A program made the translations under genes and the position numbers. A stretch of 53,211 bases of DNA from an uncultured Clostridia bacterium (GTDB taxonomy: Bacteria; Bacillota; Clostridia; Christensenellales; Borkfalkiaceae): positions 1 to 53,211 of the forward strand of contig CANQXZ010000004.1 in assembly GCA_947627955.1 (NCBI GenBank). Direction: 5' to 3'. A model generated the notes under the pieces. The model worked only from the letters and a program-made list of their open reading frames with translations, had not been told where the DNA came from and made no database searches. Shown piece by piece: positions 1 to 8,738 of the stretch. The stretch's first letter is position 1. Every line of letters begins with the position of its first letter.

Positions 1-430
1 AATAATGTTGAATTGCATTTAAAATCAATTCGTTTTCGGCTTCTCTGACGCCCGCCCGAACCGCTATCGCAATACCTTTAATATGCTTGCTTGATTTATA
101 TTTCAAGTTGGGATTTGTATCGCCGTAAGGCGTAGTCCTATCAAAAAGCGTTTTAAGTTGTGCGGGCACATCAGCCCACCAAGACGGTGCGGCAATAGCG
201 ACATAGTCGGAACTTAAAATATCCAAAACAATATCTTTTACGTCGTCTTTTTGCACACATTCGCCATCTGTATAACACGCCTTGCACCCAAGACAATAAT
301 TCATTTTTATTTCGCCTATATTATATTTCTTTATTGAAGCAGAGCCAATTCCCTTAATCAGCGTGTCAATAAGATATGAGCAACTGCCGTTATTTTTCGG
401 ACTGCCCACAATACAGGTAATTTTCAGCAT
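1..430 (-). CDS. NADPH-dependent FMN reductase / flavodoxin-fold protein (3' end beyond window)
   Basis: Translating the minus strand from the ATG at 430 gives an open frame that runs off the left edge, so the C-terminus is missing. The N-terminus reads MLKITCIVGSPKNNGSC, the FMN phosphate-binding loop of the NAD(P)H-dependent FMN reductase/flavodoxin-like family. A Cys pair follows (CLGCKACY), then an APSWWADVPAQLKTLFDR segment, which is the usual second flavin-contact region. A GAGAGG ribosome site lies 5-10 bases upstream. The product is probably a cytosolic flavin-dependent reductase acting on quinones, iron or azo compounds; the substrate cannot be told. The gene is visibly more AT-rich than the sugar genes next to it, so it may have a different history. 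Confidence 0.85.
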   Translation of the reverse strand, partial: MLKITCIVGSPKNNGSCSYLIDTLIKGIGSASIKKYNIGEIKMNYCLGCKACYTDGECVQKDDVKDIVLDILSSDYVAIAAPSWWADVPAQLKTLFDRTTPYGDTNPNLKYKSSKHIKGIAIAVRAGVREAENELILNAIQHY

Positions 431-458
431 AGTTTCCTCTCAAAAGTACATTTTATAT

Positions 459-486
459 ATGTTATCACACTTTTTCATTTTGTCAA
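459..486 (-). promoter_or_regulatory. Promoter of the flavodoxin-fold gene
   Basis: On the minus strand TTGACA (486-481) is followed after 16 bases by TAACAT (464-459), about 30 bases ahead of the ATG at 430. The rest of 431-654 shows no other supported feature. Confidence 0.55.
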
Positions 487-654
487 GACTAACACTTAAA
501 ATGGCACCGCGGCGGATGCTTGAATGAGAGCAACAAAAAGCACAGACCCGACCCGTCTCGGGTAAAAAATTGCTCCGCCATGAACAAAACAGGTCTCACA
601 ATGCAAGACAACGGCGATTGCCCTCCTTCACATAAAAACGCGTTATATATGTAC

Positions 655-705
655 AGCAAAAAGAGCCCGGACCGAACGCTTAAAAGCGCATGATACGGGC
701 TCTTT
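655..705 (-). terminator. Terminator of the sugar-transport operon
   Basis: AAAGAGCCCG (660-669) pairs with CGGGCTCTTT (696-705). Read on the minus strand the hairpin is followed by a run of T, 35 bases after the stop of the ABC ATPase gene. Confidence 0.8.
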
Positions 706-739
706 CGCTTTTGCCGCTGCGAGGAGCGGTTGCTGTTTA

Positions 740-2566
740 TTACAGAATGCGCACGGAGGGTTCGCAGAGATAGACTTCGGCTTGCGCAAAATCGGGCGCA
801 AACGCCGCGACGCCCTCTGCCGCCAAGGTCAAGCGCGTGCCGTCCGCCATGGAATAGTCGGCGAAGACCCTGCCGCAATAGTCCCTTACTCCCTGCGCGG
901 TCAGGGGCATGCCGCCCACGGTAAACGCCTTGGGGGAGAAACGCAGCTCGAAGTCCCTTTTGAACTTCTCCCTGCCCAGCGCCGCCGCCACCGCGCGGAA
1001 CAGCTCTTCGGGGCAGACGGTTTCGCCGCCGCCCGCAAGCAAAACGCGGTTGCCTTCGTCGTTCTTTTTGCGGGACAGTCTGCACCTTACGGCATTATAT
1101 TCGGGCACTGCCGGAACGATCTCGCCCTCCTTGCCGCACAGCGTGCACCGCGCAAAATCCACGCCTATCGCGCCGCCGAATTCCGCCGTTTCGCCATAGA
1201 CAAACACCCTCTTGCCGCCGGCGTCGAGCACGTACAGCGTACTCCCGCCAATCTCTTCCGAAGAGGTCAGCTTCGCGGGGAAGTCCCCGCCGAAACTTAT
1301 TGCGTCTACGGGTATCGACAGCGTGTATTCGCCGTCCCCGCACGCAAACGCCGCGGGGAGGTCAACGTCCGTCCCGAAAAGTTGCATTTTGCCGCCGCCT
1401 ATTACGGCTTTCGCGTTTAAGCGGCGGGGCACGCGGGGCAGAACGGACTGCTCCGTTTCGGCGTCGAACACGCTTATCGCCGCCATATTCACCGATATGC
1501 GTATCTTATCGCCCTGAGTTACGCCGCAGCCCGAGGGCGCGCGTATGATGACGTCGGCAGAGGCGGAACCTGCGCCGTCTTCGTCACTGCCGAATGAGGC
1601 GTAAACATAGCTCTCCACGCCCAGATCCTCGACGTGGACGACCTTGCAGTCGGCGCAGAACGGGAAGGCTTCGGGGTCTATCGACATATACTCGGGGCGG
1701 ATGCCGAACACGACTTTTCTTCCGTCGAAATACCTGTCCTCCGCCTTCATGAATATCTCTTCGGGCACGCTCATCTCAACGGCAGTATTGTCGAAAGACA
1801 CCTTTACGTTGCCGCCGTCCCTTACGAGCCTGCCCTCTATGAAGCTCATCTGCGGGGTGCCTATAAAGCCCGCGACAAATTTATTGCAGGGGTAATTGTA
1901 CAGATTGTTGGGGGCGTCTATCTGTTGTATGCAGCCGTCCTTCATGACCACTATCCTCGTGCCCATAGTCATGGCTTCAACCTGATCGTGGGTGACGTAA
2001 ATGAAGGTCGTTTTGAGTTTTTCGTGCAGTTTGGCTATTTCGGCGCGCATCTGCGTCCTCAGCTTCGCGTCGAGGTTGGAAAGGGGCTCGTCCAGAAGGA
2101 ACACTTTCGGCTCGCGCACGATAGCCCTGCCCAACGCCACTCTCTGGCGCTGTCCGCCGGACAGCGCTTTCGGCTTTCTTTCCAGATATTCCGTTATGCC
2201 GAGGATCTCCGCCGCCTCGCGCACCCTGCGGTCTATCTCTTCCTTAGAGAACTTCCGCAGTTTCAGCCCGAAAGCCATGTTGGCATAGACCGACATGTGC
2301 GGATACAGCGCATAGTTCTGGAACACCATGGCGACGTCCCTGTCCTTGGGCTCGGCGTCGTTGACCTGTTCGCCGCCGATGAACAGTTTGCCCGCGCTGA
2401 TGTCCTCGAGCCCGGCTATCATCCTGAGCGTTGTGGACTTGCCGCACCCCGACGGTCCGACAAACACAATGAATTCCTTGTCTCGGATATCCATGGTGAA
2501 GTCGTTCACCGCCTTCACCCCGCCGGGATAAACCTTATACACGTGTTCCAATTTTACTTCTGCCAT
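740..2566 (-). CDS. Sugar ABC transporter ATPase, MsmX/UgpC type, with an unusual C-terminal extension
   Basis: This is the ATPase that would power the two permeases of this operon. Walker A GPSGCGKST is at residues 37-45, the signature LSGGQ at 135-139, Walker B VFLLDE at 155-160 and the switch His at 193. A TOBE region ending in SVNMAAISVFDAE follows near residue 365. Family members normally stop there, at about 360-380 residues. This one continues to 608 residues with about 240 further residues of unrecognised sequence, possibly a second beta-rich sensor domain. An AGGAGG-like site (GGGAGG) sits 6 bases before the ATG. It is the last gene of the operon, 26 bases after hexokinase. The ATPase role is certain by family; the extension has no assigned function. 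Confidence 0.93.
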   Translation of the reverse strand: MAEVKLEHVYKVYPGGVKAVNDFTMDIRDKEFIVFVGPSGCGKSTTLRMIAGLEDISAGKLFIGGEQVNDAEPKDRDVAMVFQNYALYPHMSVYANMAFGLKLRKFSKEEIDRRVREAAEILGITEYLERKPKALSGGQRQRVALGRAIVREPKVFLLDEPLSNLDAKLRTQMRAEIAKLHEKLKTTFIYVTHDQVEAMTMGTRIVVMKDGCIQQIDAPNNLYNYPCNKFVAGFIGTPQMSFIEGRLVRDGGNVKVSFDNTAVEMSVPEEIFMKAEDRYFDGRKVVFGIRPEYMSIDPEAFPFCADCKVVHVEDLGVESYVYASFGSDEDGAGSASADVIIRAPSGCGVTQGDKIRISVNMAAISVFDAETEQSVLPRVPRRLNAKAVIGGGKMQLFGTDVDLPAAFACGDGEYTLSIPVDAISFGGDFPAKLTSSEEIGGSTLYVLDAGGKRVFVYGETAEFGGAIGVDFARCTLCGKEGEIVPAVPEYNAVRCRLSRKKNDEGNRVLLAGGGETVCPEELFRAVAAALGREKFKRDFELRFSPKAFTVGGMPLTAQGVRDYCGRVFADYSMADGTRLTLAAEGVAAFAPDFAQAEVYLCEPSVRIL

Positions 2567-2592
2567 ATTTTCCTCCCTTACCCATCTTGAAA

Positions 2593-3861
2593 TTACGCTC
2601 TGCCAGAGACGGCGGCGGCGAGCGCGCCCGTGAGGTTGAGCTCTTCCCCGCCGATTATCTTGTATGAGATGCCCTTACGGGTCAGAATAGCGTGCAGATA
2701 TCTTTCGAAGCGGTCCCTGTACCCGTACAATTTGTAAAAAGTCGTGCCCTCGGCAACGATCGCCACCGTTTTGCCTGCGGGGACTTCCGACTTGATCGCC
2801 GCCGCTCCGTTGACGACCGCGCCCATGCGCGCCGCCCTGTCGATAAGCGCCGTCATTATGTCCTTTGCAGCCGTCTCGTCGTCTTCGCAGCCGAACGCGC
2901 CGCCGAATACGCCCTTTGCGCCTTTGAGATAGTCCGAAACTTCCCCGAGCCCGAATTCGGGCAGGGCGACGGGGCGCTGCATGACCCCCTCCCCTGCCGC
3001 CGCTTCGAGACTTATCCTTATAAGTCTTGCGAGATACTTCCCGCCCGAAGCCTTTTCGAACTTCTGGCTGCCGGGCTCTGCGGTTTCGCCCGCGACGGCG
3101 GCGTCGAAGTCGCCCGTGGGGAATTTATCGTAATTCCCGCACTCGGTATTCACGATCATCTTGCCTGTGAGGTCCTTGCAACCGCGCAGCTTTCTTATCT
3201 TAGAGGCGTCTTCGATATACGCGACGTTCGTGCCCGTGCCGTAGATATAGCCTATGTAAGCGGGGAATATTCCGCACGTCTGCGCCATTCCGCCCAGCAA
3301 AGTGGCTACCGCGTCGTTTAAAATGACTATCTTCCGCTCGGCGGGGTGATATTTTTGTACGGCGCGCAGAGTGCATTCCCCCACGCGCGTGCCCTTTATG
3401 CCGCGGGCTTTGAGCTCTTTGGGCGTATCGGCGACCATGCCGTCGAGCCCCGCGTCCATGTCCACGGGATAGGAAAAGCAGAATCCTATGTCGCCGCCGT
3501 GGGGCAAAAGTCTTGTTATGTTGCGCGCGATCCCGTCGTAGAACTCTTCCGCGCCCAGCTCCCTGTCCGAGGCGGGCATGGCTCTGTTTTCAAGATGCTC
3601 CATCACCATTCCGCCCGCCGCGTCGAAGTGGCAGAGCGCGCTTCTGAAATTCGTGCCGCCCGCGTCTATTACGATCGTCTTTTCGGACCGCTGCCCGAAC
3701 ACGGGGCTGTATGTCCCGAGATATGTGGGAAACATTTTCAGGCTTCCGCCGCCGCCCTCCAGACCGAGCCGCATTTCCTCTAAAAACCGCGTCGTGTAGG
3801 CGAATATGTTGATATCCTCGGGCGATTGCCTGTGTTTTTTTAAAAATTCCTGCACGGTCAT
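2593..3861 (-). CDS. Hexokinase (eukaryotic-type hexokinase fold)
   Basis: Predicted 422-residue ATP:hexose 6-phosphotransferase. The phosphate-1 motif VIDAGGTN is at residues 64-71. A sugar-binding FSYPVD segment, the catalytic-Asp region ILNDAVATLLGG, a phosphate-2 motif GTGTN and a VNTECGNY block follow. These resemble the hexokinase_1/_2 family rather than the ROK glucokinases. The frame stays open to 4008, but I chose the ATG at 3861: it overlaps the stop of the isomerase gene as ATGA, and a GGGGGA site precedes it by about 10 bases. Beside mannose-6-phosphate isomerase, the likely substrate is mannose, giving mannose-6-phosphate in the cytosol. Glucose or other hexoses are possible. Confidence 0.88.
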   Translation of the reverse strand: MTVQEFLKKHRQSPEDINIFAYTTRFLEEMRLGLEGGGGSLKMFPTYLGTYSPVFGQRSEKTIVIDAGGTNFRSALCHFDAAGGMVMEHLENRAMPASDRELGAEEFYDGIARNITRLLPHGGDIGFCFSYPVDMDAGLDGMVADTPKELKARGIKGTRVGECTLRAVQKYHPAERKIVILNDAVATLLGGMAQTCGIFPAYIGYIYGTGTNVAYIEDASKIRKLRGCKDLTGKMIVNTECGNYDKFPTGDFDAAVAGETAEPGSQKFEKASGGKYLARLIRISLEAAAGEGVMQRPVALPEFGLGEVSDYLKGAKGVFGGAFGCEDDETAAKDIMTALIDRAARMGAVVNGAAAIKSEVPAGKTVAIVAEGTTFYKLYGYRDRFERYLHAILTRKGISYKIIGGEELNLTGALAAAVSGRA

Positions 3862-4766
3862 AAGTTTATATCCCCCACGCAAGTCATGATGTATTTGCCT
3901 TTTCCCGTCAGCGCGGCGCGCTCTCCCGCAGACACGAACGCCGTGTCGCCCTTTGAGAGCTCCAGCCCGCCGAGCCGCACGCCGCCGTCCGTCACGGTGA
4001 GCGCGCAAAAGCTGTTATCGCTGCCCACGCTCATGTCCCCCGAAAGCGCATACGCCGTAAAGTACTTGCAGGAGAACAGCTTGCGCCCGCCGCGGACCGC
4101 CGCGGGCTCCGTCCTTGAAAAGTTCAGCACCATCCGCGCCTTGTCGAGGTGCAGTTCGCGCGGGTTGCCGTCCTTGTCCACCCTGCCGTAGTCGTATACC
4201 CTGTATGTGACCGAACTGTTCTGCTGTACTTCATATAGCGTCACCCCCGCGCCTATGGCGTGCACCGTGCCCGAGGGGATGAAATACGCTTCTCCCGGGG
4301 TCACCTCTATTTTATTGAGCAAATCGCACACGTTCCCGTCTTTTACGGCTTTGTCAAAGTCCACGGCGGTCAGATCGCGGTTGAATCCGAGATATATGCA
4401 TGCGCCCTTGTCCGCCGAAAGTATGTACCACATCTCGGTCTTTCCGGGACAGCCCTCGTACGCCATAGCGTATTCGTCGGACGGGTGGACCTGCACGGAC
4501 AGCGGCAGCGCGGCGTCTATTATCTTGTTGAGCACGGGAAAAACCCGGAACCCGTCGCAGTTTTTTCCCCAATCGGCGCGCGTTGCCACGTCCGCAAGCG
4601 GTTTGCCCGCGTGAACGCCGCCCTCTATAATGGACAGCCCCTGCGGGTGGAAGGAAAGTTCCCACGTTTCCGAAAGCATGTCGCCGCCCTGTTTATTCCA
4701 TTCGTCCTTCAATTTATGCCCGCCCCAGATGTAGCTTTTAACGGACGGTATCAACTTAACTATCAT
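3858..4766 (-). CDS. manA: Mannose-6-phosphate isomerase, class I
   Basis: A zinc enzyme that interconverts mannose-6-phosphate and fructose-6-phosphate. The 302-residue length suits the short bacterial type I form. The zinc ligands can be read: Q92 and H94 in VQVHP, E111 in GKTEMWY, and H169 in PSGTVHAIG. The YEVQQNSSVTYRVYDYGR block is also typical, and a small C-terminal cupin half follows. The gene overlaps the hexokinase start by 4 bases, so the two are translationally coupled and probably act in sequence on imported or GH38-released mannose. Confidence 0.95.
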   Translation of the reverse strand: MIVKLIPSVKSYIWGGHKLKDEWNKQGGDMLSETWELSFHPQGLSIIEGGVHAGKPLADVATRADWGKNCDGFRVFPVLNKIIDAALPLSVQVHPSDEYAMAYEGCPGKTEMWYILSADKGACIYLGFNRDLTAVDFDKAVKDGNVCDLLNKIEVTPGEAYFIPSGTVHAIGAGVTLYEVQQNSSVTYRVYDYGRVDKDGNPRELHLDKARMVLNFSRTEPAAVRGGRKLFSCKYFTAYALSGDMSVGSDNSFCALTVTDGGVRLGGLELSKGDTAFVSAGERAALTGKGKYIMTCVGDINL

Positions 4767-4778
4767 ATCAGAAAAATT

Positions 4779-5672
4779 TTATATCCCCGTTCGGGTAGTC
4801 TTTTCCCCGCCTGCGGGTGCGGCAGCTTCCAATCCTCTGCCTACGTACTCCTTGCCGAGCGCGGGGTTTATCGTCTTATCGAATACGCCGTGCGCGAAAC
4901 AGAACAGCCCGAGCGAGGCGAAACCTATATACAAAAACGTCAGTACCAGCACCGCCAGAAGATTGAACGGCGACGGTATCACCGCCGTAAGGACGTACGG
5001 CGCCGCCACAGCCGCGACGGCGGCAAGCGTAGGCAGAAATTTGCCGAACGCGAGGCGGACGGAATTTTTCACTATCTGCCACACGCCCGCCTTATACAGC
5101 GCAGTCTGCGTACAGTACCAGACCGTGAACGCCGACACGAGTATGAACTGCAACACGCCCACGGCGGTGAAGAACGCGCCGAGGAACCTGTTTTCAGCCG
5201 CCGAGTACAGCGCGGCAGTCAACCTTGCCCCGCCCGCGGACAGCCCGAACACGAGCCCCGCGAGCGCAAATCTGAGCCCGCATTCCTTTATGCCCCTAAA
5301 GAAGTCGCCCACCGTGCAGAACCTGCCCGTGGAGATGCGCATGGCGGCGTGGAACGCGCCCGCAAGCCCCGCAAAAAACAGCGCGGACAGCGGCACGGAG
5401 ACGAGCCCCGAGGTCAAAGCGCCGCTTATCTGCAGAGCCGCCAGCGAATCGGCGTATGCCGCAGAGGACGGATCGAGCGCCGCGGCGGCTTTTAAGAGGG
5501 AGTAGTTGGAAGCGAACGTCCAGAACAGCCACGGCAGGAAAAAGAGCGTGCCCAAAGCCCCGAATACGACGAGCTTGAAAAAGTATTCCCCCGAATAGTA
5601 GAAAAAGGATCTGAACCTTGTGCGGGGCAGGGGTTTATACCCTTGCGGACCGCCGAAACCGGCTTTTTCCAT
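4779..5672 (-). CDS. YesL/DUF624-like membrane protein
   Basis: 297 residues with about six hydrophobic segments. The N-terminus has a short basic stretch, then a long hydrophobic run with LPWLFWTF. The central block PLSALFFAGLAGAFHAA followed by GDFFRGIKE resembles the DUF624 (YesL) family. These integral membrane proteins of unknown function are often coded beside sugar ABC permeases in Firmicutes. It lies between permease and isomerase genes, 9 bases after the MalG-type gene, with a GGAGGGGG ribosome site. An accessory role in the transporter is inferred from context only. Confidence 0.65.
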   Translation of the reverse strand: MEKAGFGGPQGYKPLPRTRFRSFFYYSGEYFFKLVVFGALGTLFFLPWLFWTFASNYSLLKAAAALDPSSAAYADSLAALQISGALTSGLVSVPLSALFFAGLAGAFHAAMRISTGRFCTVGDFFRGIKECGLRFALAGLVFGLSAGGARLTAALYSAAENRFLGAFFTAVGVLQFILVSAFTVWYCTQTALYKAGVWQIVKNSVRLAFGKFLPTLAAVAAVAAPYVLTAVIPSPFNLLAVLVLTFLYIGFASLGLFCFAHGVFDKTINPALGKEYVGRGLEAAAPAGGEKTTRTGI

Positions 5673-5681
5673 AGCCCCCTC

Positions 5682-6539
5682 CTACTTCATTCCCGTCACC
5701 GAAAGCCCTTCCACGAACTGCTTCTGGCAACAGAGATAGATTATTATGACGGGCACGAGCGTGAATATCAGCGCCGCCGCCCTTAGAATGTTGTCCGCAA
5801 AGCCGCCGTAGTAGGAGGTGAATTCGGTCAGTTTGAGCTGTATGGTGAACAGGTCGGGGTCGCTGGTGACGACCATCGGCCAGAGGTAATCGTTCCACTG
5901 TGCGACGAAATTGAGTATGAAATATGTGGCGATGACCGGCATACTCATGGGCAGCACTATTTTGAAAAGTTTGGTGAGCTCGCCCGCGCCGTCTATATCC
6001 GCGCTCTCGAGCACGGCATTGGGGATACTGTTCATGAACGATATCACAAGGAATATGCCCGTTACGTTCACGAGCCCCGGAAGTATCAGCGCCGCATACG
6101 TGTTCAATAGCCCCATGTCGGAGATCAGCTTGTAGTTTGTGACCATCATGAGCTCGCCGGGAGCCATCATGGTTATAAGCAGGCACGCCTTTATCACCTT
6201 TTTGCCCGCAAAGTCCTTTTTGCCGACCACATACCCCACGAGCAACACGACGACCGCGCTCAGAAGCGTGTACCCGAGAGACACGATAAGGCTGTTCACC
6301 ACGCCCCGCCACAGGTCGACATGCTCTATCGCCTCGGCATAATTCGAAAAAGTCGCGGCGACGGGCCACCAATAGATCTTGCCCGACTCGGGCTGGAAAT
6401 CGAGAGGTTGCAGGGAAGTGACTATCTGTAACCAGAACGGGAATATCTGCAAAAAGGCTATGACAGAAAGCAGAACTATTATGCAGATATCGGGCGCGCG
6501 GGAACGCTTTTTGCGCCTGTTTAAGAGCAACTCACTCAT
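5682..6539 (-). CDS. Sugar ABC transporter permease, MalG type
   Basis: A 285-residue inner-membrane permease with about six transmembrane segments. The cytoplasmic EAA loop that contacts the ATPase is at residues 178-199 (ESADIDGAGELTKLFKIVLP), with the conserved Gly. The N-terminal FPFWLQIVTSL and the QWNDYLWPMV element are typical of carbohydrate-uptake CUT1 MalG-like subunits. Its start overlaps the end of the MalF-type gene by 8 bases, so the pair is made together. Specificity cannot be read from the permease; the flanking mannose genes suggest a mannose-containing oligosaccharide. Confidence 0.93.
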   Translation of the reverse strand: MSELLLNRRKKRSRAPDICIIVLLSVIAFLQIFPFWLQIVTSLQPLDFQPESGKIYWWPVAATFSNYAEAIEHVDLWRGVVNSLIVSLGYTLLSAVVVLLVGYVVGKKDFAGKKVIKACLLITMMAPGELMMVTNYKLISDMGLLNTYAALILPGLVNVTGIFLVISFMNSIPNAVLESADIDGAGELTKLFKIVLPMSMPVIATYFILNFVAQWNDYLWPMVVTSDPDLFTIQLKLTEFTSYYGGFADNILRAAALIFTLVPVIIIYLCCQKQFVEGLSVTGMK

Positions 6540-7458
6540 AGTCCTCCCCCTTGCCCGTGAACTTCATCTGCACTACGCCGAGGATCAAAATCACTATGAG
6601 CATGATGACGCCTATCGCGCAGGCATAGCCCATCTCGTAACCCGTGATGCCCTTGTTGTACAGATACAGCATTATAGTCACCGTGCTGTCGAACGGTCCG
6701 CCCGCGCCGTCTACGCTGACCAACTGCATGGGCGCCATGATCTTCATGTTGCCCACAATGGAGATGAGCAGGTTATATGTCAGCGCGCTCTTTATGAGCG
6801 GAACGTATACGTGCCAGAGTATCTTGAAGTTGGACTTGGTTTCGAGCCGCGCCGCCTCCACATACGACTTGGGCACGCCCATAAACGCCACGTAATATAT
6901 CATCATCTGCGTGGAAAAGCCCAAAAGCGTGGGCAATATCATTAGTGTGAACAGCGCAATATTGGGGTCGTTATACCACCCCAACGGATTTCCGCCCATC
7001 GCTATTATGATAGAGTTCAGCACCCCGCTGTCGCCCGGGTTGAAGATTATCTTCGTTATCTCCGACCCGATAACGGCGGACACAAGCGTCGGCCAGAACA
7101 AGAGAGCCAGAAATATCTTGCTGCCCTTGGTGAGCCTGAATATCAGAAATGCGACCAAAAGCCCGATGACGTTGTTTGCAAGCGTCATTACGACCGTCCA
7201 GATCATGGTGTTTGCGAACGCCTTGCCGAAAGTCTCGTCGGAAAACAGCCGCACGTAGTTCTGGAAGCCGTATTCGGAGATCTGCGATTCGTCGAACCTT
7301 AAATCGGTAAACGAAAAGTAAATTGCCCTTATGAAGGCGAACAGGAAAAACACTCCCCACCAGATTATCGGCAGAGACAGCATGAGATACGCCGTTATGT
7401 TCCTTCTCGCCTTGCGGCCTATCAGCCGCTTGCCTTTTACGCTTTTCATATTTTCCAC
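6532..7458 (-). CDS. Sugar ABC transporter permease, MalF type
   Basis: A 308-residue permease and first gene of the six-gene uptake/catabolism operon. It has a basic N-terminus, six hydrophobic segments and an EAA loop at residues 201-220 (EAARLETKSNFKILWHVYVP). The FWPTLVSAVIGSEITKIIF segment is usual in CUT1 MalF/UgpA-like subunits. Its partner is the MalG-type protein encoded immediately downstream. The operon promoter and two LacI-type operators lie in the 270 bases upstream. The matching solute-binding protein is not in this operon but is encoded at 24011-25258 with the same operator sequence. Confidence 0.93.
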   Translation of the reverse strand: MENMKSVKGKRLIGRKARRNITAYLMLSLPIIWWGVFFLFAFIRAIYFSFTDLRFDESQISEYGFQNYVRLFSDETFGKAFANTMIWTVVMTLANNVIGLLVAFLIFRLTKGSKIFLALLFWPTLVSAVIGSEITKIIFNPGDSGVLNSIIIAMGGNPLGWYNDPNIALFTLMILPTLLGFSTQMMIYYVAFMGVPKSYVEAARLETKSNFKILWHVYVPLIKSALTYNLLISIVGNMKIMAPMQLVSVDGAGGPFDSTVTIMLYLYNKGITGYEMGYACAIGVIMLIVILILGVVQMKFTGKGEDYE

Positions 7459-7531
7459 CCTCGCCCCGCAAGGCGCGCCCGCCCCGTCGGTTATTCCCCA
7501 ACGCCGCCGAACGCATGCCCGTGCGCCGCAA

Positions 7532-7543
7532 AAAACCGTTTTT
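7532..7543. promoter_or_regulatory. LacI-type operator, distal site of the permease operon
   Basis: AAAACCGTTTTT, inside a longer GCAAAAAACCG...TTTGC context. It is centred 64 bases from the promoter-proximal copy at 7596-7607, a spacing that would allow looping between two repressor dimers. Confidence 0.7.
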
Positions 7544-7595
7544 TTGCAGATGTTTTTAAAAAACGGCAGCGCGCCATTTCAACAAAAAGACGCAA

Positions 7596-7607
7596 AAAAC
7601 CGTTTTT
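7596..7607. promoter_or_regulatory. LacI-type operator, proximal site of the permease operon
   Basis: AAAACCGTTTTT starts 4 bases downstream of the permease -10 box, over the transcription start. The same 12-base pattern (AAAAnCGnTTTT) recurs at 10220, 10352, 25275 and 25333. Confidence 0.8.
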
Positions 7608-7611
7608 CTAT

Positions 7612-7640
7612 ATTCTATCACAGCATTATCGGGTTGTCAA
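7612..7640 (-). promoter_or_regulatory. Promoter of the permease operon
   Basis: Minus-strand TTGACA (7640-7635), 17-base spacer, TAGAAT (7617-7612). A near-consensus promoter with an operator directly after it, the layout of a strong promoter held off by a repressor. Confidence 0.8.
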
Positions 7641-7667
7641 TAGCCTCGGGGGGATTTTTTTATTTAT

Positions 7668-7702
7668 TTTATAAAGCGGCGGAGCCGAAATGGCTCCGCC
7701 GC
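7668..7702 (-). terminator. Terminator after the LacI gene
   Basis: GCGGCGGAGCC (7676-7686) pairs with GGCTCCGCCGC (7692-7702). On the minus strand an AT-rich tract follows. It lies 25 bases after the LacI stop and separates that unit from the permease promoter. Confidence 0.75.
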
Positions 7703-7727
7703 GCGCTTTTACCTCTGAAATTTTGCG

Positions 7728-8738
7728 TCAATCGTTTTCGACGACTCTTCTTGTGGACATGTTGTGGATTATGCGGTTCTCTAAAAGAACGCTCTCCTTT
7801 TTGAAGCCGTTTTCTATCTCGGAGATCAGCAGCTGCACCGCCCTTCTGCCGAAGACGTCGTAGTTCTGCTCTGCGTAGCTCAGCGACGGCGTAAAAGTAT
7901 CGGAGGGCAGCGAAGTGCCCAGCGCGAACACGGCTATGTCCTTGCCCACTTCGAGCCCCCTTGCGGCAGCCGCGGCGTAGACGCCGCTCGCCACGAGCCC
8001 GTTAGCCGTAATTATCACCGCGTCCTTTCTGAGCACTTGCAGCGCAAACTTTTCGCCGTCGGTCTTGGAGCCCGTGAGGCTCTCGAACACCCTCCCCGAA
8101 GTGTCTATGCCGTTGCGCGCGCACGCCTCTTCAAAGCCCGCTTCCCTGTCCTGTGAAATGGTCATTCGGCTGTCGCTGTTTATGAGGTATATATCCTTGC
8201 CGTACGCCTTTATCAGCGATTCGGTGACGGTCTTTACCATATTCAGGTTGTCTATATCCACGTAGTTTATGTCGTGCTCTCCGCCCGGTCTGCCCAAAAC
8301 GACGCAGCTCACCCGCTCCGACTCCATGTGTTTGAGGCGCTCGTCGTACACGAACGGGCTCATGATAAGGGCGCCGTCTATGGGCGCCATGCCCTGCCGC
8401 AGCGTATTTATGAGTTTGACCCTGTCCGAATTATAGTATAAAAGCAGCGAATAGCCGAAATGGGAAGCCTCTTTAAGGCAGGAAACTATCAGCTGGCGGT
8501 AGAAAGGTCTCTCTATGTCCTCCGTGCTTTCAATGAGCAGGGCTATGATATTGGACCTGCGGCTTGAAAGCCCCGAGGCGTAGAAGTCGGGATGGAAATC
8601 CAGCTCGTTGCAGGCGTCGAGGACCTTTTTGCGCAGCTCGTCGCTGACGAACTTTCTGCCCGTGAGCACGTTGGAAACGGTCGACTTGGCGACGCCCGCC
8701 CTCTCGGCTACGTCGGTGATCTTTGCTACCTTTTTCAT
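7728..8738 (-). CDS. LacI-family transcriptional regulator of the mannose-glycan locus
   Basis: A 336-residue repressor. The N-terminal helix-turn-helix (residues about 6-26, DVAERAGVAKSTVSN) is followed by the hinge helix region and a periplasmic-binding-protein-like sensor domain. The ATG at 8738 overlaps the stop of the upstream GxGYxYP gene as ATGA, so the repressor is translationally coupled to a gene whose promoter carries its presumed operator. That is autoregulation in effect. The palindrome AAAAnCGnTTTT with its central CG, a hallmark of LacI-family sites, recurs at five promoter regions in the window and is the obvious target. The inducer is probably a mannose-containing sugar or its phosphate; this is inference. 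Confidence 0.93.
   Translation of the reverse strand: MKKVAKITDVAERAGVAKSTVSNVLTGRKFVSDELRKKVLDACNELDFHPDFYASGLSSRRSNIIALLIESTEDIERPFYRQLIVSCLKEASHFGYSLLLYYNSDRVKLINTLRQGMAPIDGALIMSPFVYDERLKHMESERVSCVVLGRPGGEHDINYVDIDNLNMVKTVTESLIKAYGKDIYLINSDSRMTISQDREAGFEEACARNGIDTSGRVFESLTGSKTDGEKFALQVLRKDAVIITANGLVASGVYAAAAARGLEVGKDIAVFALGTSLPSDTFTPSLSYAEQNYDVFGRRAVQLLISEIENGFKKESVLLENRIIHNMSTRRVVEND

Noticed and set aside
489-1085. 198-codon open frame on the minus strand
   Set aside because: It runs through the operon terminator hairpin and overlaps the ABC ATPase C-terminus out of frame; Arg-rich, no motif.
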